Assembly (NCBI RefSeq): GCF_001613385.1
Contig: NZ_BDCG01000028.1
Location: 1 to 64,000, forward strand
Source of the DNA: Nocardia flavorosea NBRC 108225
GTDB taxonomy: Bacteria; Actinomycetota; Actinomycetes; Mycobacteriales; Mycobacteriaceae
Length of the DNA: 64,000 bases
Direction of reading: 5' to 3'
The translations under genes were made by a program, and so were the position numbers. The notes beneath the pieces are model-generated. The model ran no database searches and was not told the DNA's origin. It saw only the letters and a program-made list of their open reading frames with translations. Position 1 is the first letter of the stretch; every line of letters starts with the position of its first letter. This document shows, piece after piece, positions 1 to 8,357 of this stretch.

Positions 1-15
1 GTATCCAAGGCGGCC

Positions 16-1467
16 TCACGCCCAGCGAGTCGCTTGGAAGCTGGACGGAAGAGCCTTGACCTCGACGTTTTTCCCTGCGCTGGGGGCGTGCACTACCTGA
101 CCGTTGCCGATGTACATCATTACGTGCCCGGGTGAGCCGCCATTGAAACTGCTCGACGGAAAGATGAGGTCTCCGGGTTGGAGATCGTTCGGTGCCACCT
201 TCGGTAGTCCCCGCCACTGGTCCTGCGACACTCGCGGAATATCCACACCGGCCGCGTTCGCCGCGTACTGCATGAGCCCCGAGCAATCGAAGCTGTTCGG
301 GCCTTCCGCGCCCCAGACATACGGATCACCGACCTGTGCCAGCGCAACCTCGACTGCCTTGCGTGCCTTGGCAGAACCACCGGCACCCATGGAAGTCATA
401 TATCCGCTGGGCACCTCCTTGCCCGCGATGTTGTAGAGGTATTGGTTGGTCAGCTTGTCGATCGCCGTGGCGGTTTCGTCGGCGTTGGTCTGCCCGCCCG
501 ATACTACGTTCTGTGCCTTTCGCAGAGCCCTCGTGAGGATCTCACGAACCTGCTGCTGGCCCTCCTTGGTATAAGCCTGGGGACCGAGTTCGGCAAGGGC
601 CACATTGACCTCACGGATCAACGACGTCACTGCCTTCTTGTCGACCGTGTTCGTACCCGCCAACCGCTTGATATAGTTGGCCAGCTGATTGTCCAGGTTG
701 TTGAACGCCGTCGCTGCGTTCCTCTGGAACAGCCGCTTTGCCTTGACCATTCGCGCGGTTTCGCCGGAGCCATTCGAAGCGCCGACCTCTTCCCGCAGCC
801 GTTGCACCTCGGGGTTGTCCGTCGGACCATCACCATAGACTTCGGCCAGCAGGTCCAGCGCTTCGAGTGCCCGCTGAGCCTCGGGTGTCAATTGACCTTC
901 GGGGACCGGCGTCCCACCGCCCGAGCCGCCCCCGGAACCGCCGCCGAGCAACCCCGACAGAGCCGAACCGAGAATCGGCAACAGGCTCATCCCGGCCATC
1001 AACGCCATGGGCGCCACTTCGGCCAGCAGTTCCGGATCAACCGGCGGGTCGGCAGGTTCGCGATCCGACTTCTGTTCTTCTCCCTGTGGTGCCTGTTGTT
1101 GCGCCGGCGGACCCGAGACGGGCGGCGTCGCCACCGCCGCCGACCCCGGCGGTGGCGACGGTGGTGCACCGGAGGCCATTTGGGTAAATGGCGGAGAGAC
1201 AGCACTGCCCGGAACTCGGGCGGCAGGTGCCGACGCGGTCGACCCGGGCACAGTTGTACCGGGGTTGACGCCGTTCTGCAGCGATGGGTTGGCCGCCGGA
1301 AAACCCGGCGCCGCCCCAAGATTGCCGTTGGTCCCTCGCGGTTTACGGTCGTCGGACGACCACGGAGTTTCCCACAGGACTTCCTCAGTACCGACCGCAC
1401 CGGATACAGCCACGTCGTCTTCGTGCTCGGCCTCCGGCGATAGTGGACCCGCTTCGGGGCTCGTCAC
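16..1467 (-). CDS. NlpC/P60 (C40) cell-wall peptidase of a T4SS-like cluster
   Basis: Predicted peptidoglycan endopeptidase of 483 aa. Residues 1-150 are Pro/Ala/Gly-rich and disordered. A hydrophobic segment near residues 150-180 is followed by a Gly/Ser linker, a helical region (about 195-350) and a C-terminal NlpC/P60 domain (about 365-480). That domain keeps the catalytic Cys in FDCSG, a His in GHVMMYIG and a second polar site at VVHAP, so it should be active. Conjugation channels of Gram-positive bacteria carry such enzymes to open the wall. Its start overlaps the stop of the upstream gene by 4 nt (ATGA), implying translational coupling. The operon continues past the left edge of the window. 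The family call is firm; the T4SS role is inferred from the neighbours. Confidence 0.85.
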   Translation of the reverse strand: MTSPEAGPLSPEAEHEDDVAVSGAVGTEEVLWETPWSSDDRKPRGTNGNLGAAPGFPAANPSLQNGVNPGTTVPGSTASAPAARVPGSAVSPPFTQMASGAPPSPPPGSAAVATPPVSGPPAQQQAPQGEEQKSDREPADPPVDPELLAEVAPMALMAGMSLLPILGSALSGLLGGGSGGGSGGGTPVPEGQLTPEAQRALEALDLLAEVYGDGPTDNPEVQRLREEVGASNGSGETARMVKAKRLFQRNAATAFNNLDNQLANYIKRLAGTNTVDKKAVTSLIREVNVALAELGPQAYTKEGQQQVREILTRALRKAQNVVSGGQTNADETATAIDKLTNQYLYNIAGKEVPSGYMTSMGAGGSAKARKAVEVALAQVGDPYVWGAEGPNSFDCSGLMQYAANAAGVDIPRVSQDQWRGLPKVAPNDLQPGDLIFPSSSFNGGSPGHVMMYIGNGQVVHAPSAGKNVEVKALPSSFQATRWA

Positions 1468-2258
1468 GGCTCACCACCCAACACCCGTTTGACACGGACG
1501 TCCCCGGTCTGTGGGATCTTCTGCCGGAAAAAGGGCCCACCCTCGGGATTTGCGGTCACCACCTCATCGACACCGACTGCGACAGCGACACGTGTGGCGC
1601 CCTTCTTACCGAAACCCCAGAAGACCAGATCCCCGGCACTGACCGCGGACCGGGACACCGCGACGCCACAATATCCCTGCTGCTCCACAGCAGTCGGCAG
1701 CACGACCGCCCGCCTGGGGCCTTTCGGGTCACCACAACCGCCGGAAGGCATGTCCACGCTCGTCGGGGCAGTAGTTATCGTGCACTCCCCGACAAGGGAA
1801 GCCGCCGAGGCGGCGTAGATCAAATCACGTGCCATTGCGATCGGATCACCTGAGCCGGACTCTTCGTACTGTTGTGCAAGTTGCCGGGCGCATACGACCG
1901 CCGGCCCGACGGCCTGTATCGACACCGCGCTCGGTGACTGCAGTGGAGCGGACTTCATGGCGGTCCCGCAAATAAGGTCGCGCTCGGTGACGTACGGGTC
2001 ATCCGGATCGATTGTCATCGATGCGAATGGGTTGGTACTCGGCAGCACGAAATGCGAAGGATCGGGTGCTGTGGTGGGCAAGGGTGTCTCGGTAACACTG
2101 ACGGACGGGTCGGGGCCCAGTGCGATATCGCATTGATCCCGAAAAAACTGCCCGCCGTGCGATTCGTTCTGACCGACCATGACCAACGGCGACAACAGGC
2201 CGCACCCCCCACAGCCGAACAAGGAAATAAGAACCACCAAGAGCTTCTTCGAAGGCAT
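1464..2258 (-). CDS. Membrane-anchored, degenerate NlpC/P60-like protein
   Basis: A 264-aa protein with an N-terminal hydrophobic segment (residues 5-28) containing Cys residues in a lipobox-like context (LFGC), so either a lipoprotein or a signal-anchored protein. The C-terminal 90 residues resemble an NlpC/P60 fold: GYCGVAV...SAGDLVFWGF...VAVAVG. The DCSG nucleophile motif is absent and the usual GH at the catalytic His position reads ATR, so it is probably not catalytic. Between these ends lies a helical region with several Cys (CGTAM, VVCARQL, GECTI) that could form disulfides outside the cell. It lies between virB4-like and the intact peptidase gene and overlaps the latter by 4 nt. A structural or wall-binding channel component is plausible, but the function is not known. 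Confidence 0.7.
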   Translation of the reverse strand: MPSKKLLVVLISLFGCGGCGLLSPLVMVGQNESHGGQFFRDQCDIALGPDPSVSVTETPLPTTAPDPSHFVLPSTNPFASMTIDPDDPYVTERDLICGTAMKSAPLQSPSAVSIQAVGPAVVCARQLAQQYEESGSGDPIAMARDLIYAASAASLVGECTITTAPTSVDMPSGGCGDPKGPRRAVVLPTAVEQQGYCGVAVSRSAVSAGDLVFWGFGKKGATRVAVAVGVDEVVTANPEGGPFFRQKIPQTGDVRVKRVLGGEP

Positions 2259-2350
2259 AGCCGCACACCGCCGACCCTACAACCCGACCGGGTAGCGGAA
2301 CCGAGTAGCGCTATCGAGGAATCGTGCCTTTGCTCGCGAGCGACAGATTC

Positions 2351-4873
2351 TCACAGTAGTACCTCCGATTCCCGCTCGGCGTGGCCGCCCGCACTCGGCG
2401 TGCTGTTTATGGCGGCACCTCGATCGGGCCGGGCCGGGCCCAGTACCTTTCCACGACCGATCCGGTTCAGTGCGTCTCGCATGAACATCTCGCCACGCCG
2501 TTCCTCCGGCACCTGTCGGCCCGCGCCCACCGGCGGAGAGGTCTCTTCCCGAAGTATCGACAGCAAGAACGGAGCTTCCTCCAAATCCACTCCGAGCCAC
2601 TCGAGACTATTGCGGGCCAGGGTTTCGTCCCGCTGCCGGAAAACGAACCGGTTGGGAATAAGATTATGCGCCGCCCCTTGGAAGTCGGTGGCCGGGTCGT
2701 GCGAGGCCAAGCCGATGGCGGCCAGGTGCTTACGGCCGTCCCGGCTGAAATCCGAAGTGACCGAGGCACCGACTTGGGTTTGTGTGAAATGGTGTGCCTC
2801 GTCACCGACGAGCAGACCGAATCGGCCGTTGTCCGACAAGAAGGCCTCACGGGCGGTTACCCCCACGAGTTCGTACAAAGCGGTGCCCAGACGTTTGGTG
2901 AGCGGCAGGCGGTTGTAAAGGTGGGGAGTGGTGAGCTCCTCCGCGCTCGGCAAAGCCAGCTTGTGGCTGCGCACGACCGTCGCGGCCGCGTCCAGACTCA
3001 CCGGCCGCAAATTCGGGTCGAACAGCACCGGTACACGCTCGACCACCGTCCCGAGTCGTGCCGCCAGGTCCGCGTATTCTTCCAGTTCTCCCGGTTCATC
3101 CCGCAAACGGCAAACGACGTTGTACAGGTCGAGCAGACTGCGGATCCGATGCTGCTCCATCCCCTTCGGCGAGAGCAGGCCGCTGATCGCGGCTCCCGAG
3201 CCCGAGGTGGGTGAGAGATCCAGCAACGGCAGTATCGAATCCAGCGCGCGTTCACCTGCCACTCGAGGATCGAACAGTCTCAAGGGGTCGAGTGATACTG
3301 ACGGATTCGCGAGGTCGATTATCACCGCATCGTCGATCGTGGAAGCGAAATGCTCCCATTCGCCGACCTGGCTGCGGTCGATCGCGAGAAACTGACCGCC
3401 CATATCATGCACCAGCACGGCGATCAGTTTCAGAAAATAGGATTTACCGGAGCCCAGTTCTCCGGTCACCGCGAACGATGCGGACAGATCATGGAACGCC
3501 GCTTCCATAATCCCGAAATGGATCGGTTCGAAGTTGCCCGAGAGGAGGTTGACTCCGATCACGGGTCCACTGTCGTCACCGATCTGGTTGGTGGTGAACG
3601 GTACGAAACCGGCCCACATGTCCGAGGGAACGATATGAGCGAAATCGTCGAACGCACGCCGGGGTGGGCTACCCGGCACCAGCATCGACCACAGGTCCAC
3701 CTGGGCACCGACCGGTGCGGTCACCTCTACCTGGAACCGTTTGTAGCGACGGCGCAATGTGTTCACCGCGTCCATGGTCGCGTCCTGAGTGGCTCCGCCG
3801 ACAGCGATGACAGTGGTGAAGGAAACCTCCGACTCACCGCCGTTCACTTCGAAGTGTTGGTTATACTCGCCCAGCATCTGGGCCTTCGACATCAAAGTGT
3901 TCTGCGCGAAGGAGACTTCTTGGTCACGCTGGTCCATCTGCTCCCCCAGCCGACGTAGGTTCACCTCATTGTTCTTCAGAACGGTCTCGGCCGGTTTGGA
4001 GGACACCCGCATTCCCCAGTCGACAGTGACGTCACCGAGTCCTTCCAACACGGCCAGGAACTCGCTGCCTCCCGGAAACGCCATCCCGCCGTATGGGAAC
4101 GAACGCGGAGTGAGCATTGCCTGATAAGAGGGTCGATAGCCGGAATCCGGTTGCACGATCTTTATCACCGGTACAAACGAGGTCCGCAGTCGGCGATTAC
4201 TGTCGCCGCGGGCCCCCTCGTCCAAGGCTGCTGAACGGAATACCGCGGCGGTCGCATCATCGAGCGCACCGATTTGAGTAGGAGCGACCGGGTCGTTGAC
4301 CGCTCCGCGGGCCAGGTAGTGGTCCCAGAGCCACTGAAACATTGCCGCCGGCACCGGAGTCGGGTCGAAGTCGTAGCCGATCCTGGACAGGATCTCGTTT
4401 GCTTCTTCCTCATACTTGTCAAGATCAGCTCGCGAAACAGCAGTGGCATCGATCGTAGTGGTGCTTCCCCGCCACATCCGCGACAGTGCGGATATTCCGC
4501 CGACCGCAGATGTGCCCACCGGTATCGACAGCAAAAATATCCTGGTCAGGGGATTGATGGCGCGTACACGCTCGAAGGAAGCGACCACCTCGTCCGCGTA
4601 GTCCTCGCATCGGTCCAGATCGACGCCTTCGACCATTTTGCTCAGTACGTCGATGGTGTTCTGACGTGCTTGAATACCCAGTAGCAATGAGCCATTGGGC
4701 AGATTGTTGATCAGCGCATGATGCGCCAACTTCACGTCGAGCTTATCTCCGGCCTTCCGCAGCCCGTAGCCCAGAGGATTGATGAAATACGTGGCTGTGA
4801 CCAGGCCCGAATGGGTGAACTGCAAATGGCCGCGAATAGCAGCGGTGGGTTGTAGGTCTCGGTTGAACCCCAT
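2351..4873 (-). CDS. VirB4/TraE-like T4SS ATPase
   Basis: An 840-aa cytoplasmic AAA+ motor of conjugation-type channels. Walker A is GELGSGKSYF near residue 475, Walker B is LLVGDEAHHF near residue 690, and the N-terminal half has the long substrate- and channel-binding region of VirB4 proteins. Length fits the family (about 600-850 aa). The ATG directly abuts the TAG stop of the PrgI-like gene (TAGATG), typical of coupled translation. In Gram-positive T4SSs this ATPase sits on the PrgI and TcpC membrane platform, and genes for both lie just upstream. No relaxase or coupling protein is seen in the visible part. Third positions look less GC-biased than in the housekeeping genes further on, which hints at acquisition by transfer. 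Confidence 0.88.
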   Translation of the reverse strand: MGFNRDLQPTAAIRGHLQFTHSGLVTATYFINPLGYGLRKAGDKLDVKLAHHALINNLPNGSLLLGIQARQNTIDVLSKMVEGVDLDRCEDYADEVVASFERVRAINPLTRIFLLSIPVGTSAVGGISALSRMWRGSTTTIDATAVSRADLDKYEEEANEILSRIGYDFDPTPVPAAMFQWLWDHYLARGAVNDPVAPTQIGALDDATAAVFRSAALDEGARGDSNRRLRTSFVPVIKIVQPDSGYRPSYQAMLTPRSFPYGGMAFPGGSEFLAVLEGLGDVTVDWGMRVSSKPAETVLKNNEVNLRRLGEQMDQRDQEVSFAQNTLMSKAQMLGEYNQHFEVNGGESEVSFTTVIAVGGATQDATMDAVNTLRRRYKRFQVEVTAPVGAQVDLWSMLVPGSPPRRAFDDFAHIVPSDMWAGFVPFTTNQIGDDSGPVIGVNLLSGNFEPIHFGIMEAAFHDLSASFAVTGELGSGKSYFLKLIAVLVHDMGGQFLAIDRSQVGEWEHFASTIDDAVIIDLANPSVSLDPLRLFDPRVAGERALDSILPLLDLSPTSGSGAAISGLLSPKGMEQHRIRSLLDLYNVVCRLRDEPGELEEYADLAARLGTVVERVPVLFDPNLRPVSLDAAATVVRSHKLALPSAEELTTPHLYNRLPLTKRLGTALYELVGVTAREAFLSDNGRFGLLVGDEAHHFTQTQVGASVTSDFSRDGRKHLAAIGLASHDPATDFQGAAHNLIPNRFVFRQRDETLARNSLEWLGVDLEEAPFLLSILREETSPPVGAGRQVPEERRGEMFMRDALNRIGRGKVLGPARPDRGAAINSTPSAGGHAERESEVLL

Positions 4874-5518
4874 CTAGCCTCCGACTCCGTTCGTCGCCTG
4901 CTCTCTGATGCTCTTGACCTTCACTCCGGTGCCGGCAGCCATTGAGCGCCAGTTCGCGGATACGGCGACCAAAGGTTCCGAGGCGGGGACGACAGTACTT
5001 CCCGGCGTCGACGAGGACTGCGGCCCGGCCGGACCCTCGGCTCGGTGTCGCTCGAACAGCTGACGGAAGGGTGTCACGGCGGACTCGGCCTTCTCAGCAC
5101 TCCGACGGGGTGCAGCACTTTCGGGCAGGATGATCACCACGGTCTCCTCGATGAATGAGGTGAGCCGACCCGATTCGGGAGTCACCGGTATGCCCGATGC
5201 CGAAACCGGTTTCGGATCGAGTAGCAACCGCCCGATCCACAGTATCCGCGAACTCAACCGGACGCCGGTGTACGGGATCAGACCGAGCCCGAACCCGATC
5301 ACCATTGTGAACGCAAGACCGACTAGGAAGGTTATCGCCGGGTTGGCCGGTAGGGTCATTGCCGAGAACGAGGTGATCAACAACGCAACGGCAACACCCG
5401 CCACCTGAGGCAGCGTGTACGGGCCGAACGGCAGTTTCTGGCCGTTCTGGGCTTTGCCGATCACCATGGGGACACGCTTGATCGGCGTGAAAACCTTCAC
5501 GACCTGGGTTTGCGTCAT
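4874..5518 (-). CDS. PrgI-like T4SS membrane platform protein
   Basis: A 214-aa protein with a short basic N-terminus, a Pro-rich segment (KLPFGPYTL) and two closely spaced hydrophobic helices (about residues 37-60 and 63-82). A basic amphipathic stretch (RLSSRILWIGRLL) and a disordered, Ser/Ala-rich tail follow. This is the layout of PrgI proteins (VirB3 equivalents), which anchor VirB4 at the membrane in Gram-positive systems. The start overlaps the stop of the small upstream gene by 4 nt (ATGA) and the stop abuts the virB4-like start, so the three genes form one translational unit. The call rests on topology and position rather than on a catalytic motif. Confidence 0.65.
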   Translation of the reverse strand: MTQTQVVKVFTPIKRVPMVIGKAQNGQKLPFGPYTLPQVAGVAVALLITSFSAMTLPANPAITFLVGLAFTMVIGFGLGLIPYTGVRLSSRILWIGRLLLDPKPVSASGIPVTPESGRLTSFIEETVVIILPESAAPRRSAEKAESAVTPFRQLFERHRAEGPAGPQSSSTPGSTVVPASEPLVAVSANWRSMAAGTGVKVKSIREQATNGVGG

Positions 5519-5775
5519 CGATAACTACCAACCGGATGATCGGGCACGATAGTGTTCGCATCGCTGCGCGCATAGTTCACCAGCGTGGGAAGCATCCAGA
5601 AGAGCACCGCGGCCAGGATCGCCGATCCTGCCACTCCGAGGATCTTCGCCGGAGACAGTTTGGATTTCGCCGCCTCGGAAATCAGGACGCCCATCGATAC
5701 GATGGTGATCAGGATCAGTCCCGCCCACCGGACGAAGACCAATATTCCGTACAGGATATTGCTGAGATTGCTCAT
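5515..5775 (-). CDS. Small two-helix membrane protein, possible VirB2/TrbC-like pilin
   Basis: An 86-aa protein with two hydrophobic helices (about residues 8-32 and 45-68) joined by a short Lys/Ser/Ala loop, and a polar tail. Size and topology resemble VirB2/TrbC pilin-like subunits or other small channel proteins that precede prgI in Gram-positive conjugation operons. No cleavable signal peptide is clear. It lies 18 nt downstream of the TcpC-like gene and overlaps the PrgI-like gene by 4 nt. A pilin role is inference from size, topology and place in the operon; a small regulatory membrane protein is the main alternative. Confidence 0.6.
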   Translation of the reverse strand: MSNLSNILYGILVFVRWAGLILITIVSMGVLISEAAKSKLSPAKILGVAGSAILAAVLFWMLPTLVNYARSDANTIVPDHPVGSYR

Positions 5776-5793
5776 GGTGAGTCGCCTCCACTG

Positions 5794-6786
5794 TCAGTTC
5801 TGGGTGGCCGGCGGAATCTGCGCGGCGGTGGTCGGAGTCGGGGTGGTGCCCGCGGCGCCGTCCGCTGCGCCCGGGTCCTCCCCTTGGCGCACAACGACCG
5901 TCAGTGGCTCCCGCAGCGCGGGCAGCGCATCGATCGCTTGCACCTGCCACTGGCCTTCACCGCGCACCATCGTGAGCGGATAGGACAGGGTCGGCGCGTT
6001 TCCGGTGGTCGCCTTCGGTGTCACGGTGGCGAGTACACGTGCGCTCGCGCCTTCGGTACCGCAATGGTTATCCTCGGCGGTCACCGAAACGGTGACCTCG
6101 GAAAACAGGGCAGGTCGCAATGCTGTGATACCGGAGTTCACGGCCACGTAGCGGGCGACGTCTCCTTGACCGGTCAGGTATGCATTCAGAAATCCGCTGG
6201 CGACCTGGGTCAGGGCGGTCTCTTCACCGCAAGGAGCCGAATACGCCTGCGCCAGGTCGGCACCGACCGCTGGGGGTGCCACCGCTGCAGGCAGGGTGAG
6301 TGCTCGTAGGCTGCCCTCCGACACCGAGACCGGCACCCGGTAGTACTGACGGCTTCCTTCCCTGCCCACTCTGACCGAAACGGTCACCGACCACACCTCC
6401 ACCGTGCCGCTGACAAAGGTACGCGACTGATAGACCACGAGTGGTTCGCCCACCTGCTGCCCGGTTTTGGGCAGCGAGATCTGACGAGTGTCGTCCACGA
6501 AGCGGGCAAGTGCGTCCTGGTCACCGGACGAGGCACCCAAATAGGTGTGAACAAAGTCCTCCGCGAACGCTCCGGCGAGCCTGGCATGCCCGGCTACCGC
6601 GATCATGGCCTCGTCACCGGGCGGTTTCGGGTCCGGGGCGAAGAAATCGAAGACGGCATGCCCGCCGCCGAGGACGGCAAGCACAGCCAGCACCACGACG
6701 ACCATGTTGTCGCGACGGCGCCGCGCGGCCATACGGCGAAGCAGCGCTTCGCCCGAATCGGCGCTTCCGGCAGCCCCATTCCTCAC
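5794..6786 (-). CDS. TcpC-like (VirB8-type) conjugal transfer protein
   Basis: A 330-aa bitopic protein. The basic cytoplasmic N-terminus (RRMAARRRRD) precedes one transmembrane helix (about residues 28-48). The rest is extracytoplasmic and can be read as two NTF2-like domains (about 65-185 and 195-300) plus a Pro/Thr/Ala tail. TcpC/VirB8-type proteins use exactly this plan to assemble the trans-envelope channel. It is the first channel gene of the operon, separated from the upstream PAS-like gene by about 70 nt that could hold a promoter. Motif support is structural, not catalytic, but co-occurrence with VirB4-, PrgI- and NlpC/P60-like genes makes the call likely. Confidence 0.72.
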   Translation of the reverse strand: MRNGAAGSADSGEALLRRMAARRRRDNMVVVVLAVLAVLGGGHAVFDFFAPDPKPPGDEAMIAVAGHARLAGAFAEDFVHTYLGASSGDQDALARFVDDTRQISLPKTGQQVGEPLVVYQSRTFVSGTVEVWSVTVSVRVGREGSRQYYRVPVSVSEGSLRALTLPAAVAPPAVGADLAQAYSAPCGEETALTQVASGFLNAYLTGQGDVARYVAVNSGITALRPALFSEVTVSVTAEDNHCGTEGASARVLATVTPKATTGNAPTLSYPLTMVRGEGQWQVQAIDALPALREPLTVVVRQGEDPGAADGAAGTTPTPTTAAQIPPATQN

Positions 6787-6858
6787 TCTCGAAATGGTAG
6801 GGAGCCCAGCACGGCCCGAGCCGCGCCGGACTTCCCAATACTGGGGACCAGCCCGCGG

Positions 6859-7995
6859 TCAGTTGACCGAGCTGTGCTGAGGGTGTACAGCCAGCCAGTG
6901 ACGCAATTGGTCGTCGTAGCCGATAGGTCGGTGGTCACCGGCATCGCCGTTCTCCGCAACCGGGATCTCTTCCCCTGCCCGAGTCACATGCGCTATCGCC
7001 AGTTCGCTGTTCGAGAACCCCGGGTACGGATAGAGTAGTAATGAGGTCGGCGTATAACCGCCGTTGTAGTTGAGTGTTCGGATGGTCGTTTCGGCACTAT
7101 CGCCAGCCTCCACCAGAGTGCGCTGCTCCACCAGCCGTAGCCGATCACTCGGATGGAAGACATCCACCGGCCGGAAGAGGTAATCCCAGCGCATCCACGG
7201 AGCCGGATCAGTCAGCCAGTGTGAGATGCTGGCGTGGGCCAATTGGACAACGGCCAGGTGATTGCCGGCGCGCCGATGCGCCTCCCGCAACCCGACGCTC
7301 TCCAGCGTGGGCCATACCGCCGGATCCTCGTCGGAGGTAATGTCCTCGATCAACCAGCAAGCACCGCGGCCGCGTTCATTGTCCCGAGCCCGCATCGTAA
7401 TCCGCCACCGGGTGGCACGCCGGGCAGGACGCAGGATCGAGACCTCAAACTGAAGCCTCCCTCCCGATTCGGGTCGATAGAGCAGATCGAGCACTTCCGC
7501 GTGCCGGTCGAATCCGGTAACCCGGTGGAAGAACTCGGCGATCGACATCCGCGGCGCGTACTCCTCGGGCGCCATTCCGGACAGTGCCGCGATACCAGGC
7601 GGCTGCACCAGAGTTTGACTGTCCAGTTCCCAGGTCGCTCCCACCGCCACAGGCGGGGGCACCGCCGGTCCGGTAGCCGGACCAGCCCACCATTGGACCG
7701 CGTGTACGTCACCGGCAGGCCCAAAGACCGGCCGGGCGATCAGCCGGTGCGGCCCTGCTTTGGTAGCGAAGGTCCGGTCCACCTCGATGGCCTGTTCCAC
7801 CGAGGTGCGCAGCACTTCGCTGATGTCCCGAGTGGTCAACCCGTCATACAGCGCGGGAGTCCGCGCGAGCTGCCGCTGCAGCACCCGTCGCCAATCGGCG
7901 AATTCGCGCGCAGTTCCCCCCACCGAGGCAACGGAAAAACCTTCCGGCGCCAATGTTTCGACCGTTACCCAGGGGATCACTGCGCGCCCTCTCAT
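6859..7995 (-). CDS. PAS/GAF-like sensor-type protein, function unknown
   Basis: A 378-aa soluble protein without transmembrane segments. The first ~120 residues look like a small ligand-binding fold. Two PAS-like stretches follow, the clearer one reading LVQPPGIAALSGMAPEEYA (about residues 155-240, ending WLIEDITSDED) and a second near residues 265-350. There is no histidine kinase, GGDEF, HTH or phosphatase domain attached, so it may sense a ligand and act through a partner. It is co-oriented with, and directly upstream of, the T4SS-like operon. I cannot tell whether it belongs to that operon. Mycobacteriales carry several GAF/PAS-only proteins of this length. Confidence 0.6.
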   Translation of the reverse strand: MRGRAVIPWVTVETLAPEGFSVASVGGTAREFADWRRVLQRQLARTPALYDGLTTRDISEVLRTSVEQAIEVDRTFATKAGPHRLIARPVFGPAGDVHAVQWWAGPATGPAVPPPVAVGATWELDSQTLVQPPGIAALSGMAPEEYAPRMSIAEFFHRVTGFDRHAEVLDLLYRPESGGRLQFEVSILRPARRATRWRITMRARDNERGRGACWLIEDITSDEDPAVWPTLESVGLREAHRRAGNHLAVVQLAHASISHWLTDPAPWMRWDYLFRPVDVFHPSDRLRLVEQRTLVEAGDSAETTIRTLNYNGGYTPTSLLLYPYPGFSNSELAIAHVTRAGEEIPVAENGDAGDHRPIGYDDQLRHWLAVHPQHSSVN

Positions 7996-8357
7996 CGCGT
8001 GCGTCCAGCCTCATCGCGAGCCTGCCTCAAATGAGACAACGTCCGCACGAGACAATGTACCGTTGTTCAGCGGCACGTTCAACAGCGCCGTCAAAATTCC
8101 GAGATGCACTCTCAGCAAACCTTGGGCGCCGCCGGAAGCGAACACACGGGAGCGTTCAGCAATATCATGGAACCACGGGTAACACAATCGGTTTGCCCAC
8201 CATCTGCCGATAGCCGCCAAGCACGGACAATCCACGTACGGCACCTCAGCACCGATGGGGGAACTACCAATCGTCGTGAGGAACGAACAGCAGCCAGACC
8301 GTCCGAACGTCGGCTACATCCACGAGACCGGGGGCATCCACGCCCCAGTACCGGATG
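7996..8357. other. Intergenic region without a recognised gene
   Basis: About 360 bases between the PAS-like gene and the ROK gene. The open frames crossing it are Arg/Pro-rich and not protein-like. It must hold the promoter of the PAS-like gene, but I see no convincing element or hairpin. Confidence 0.4.

Noticed and set aside
8011..8244. 77-codon frame between the PAS-like and ROK genes
   Set aside because: No ribosome site, odd Cys/Trp-rich composition and no resemblance to a known small protein.
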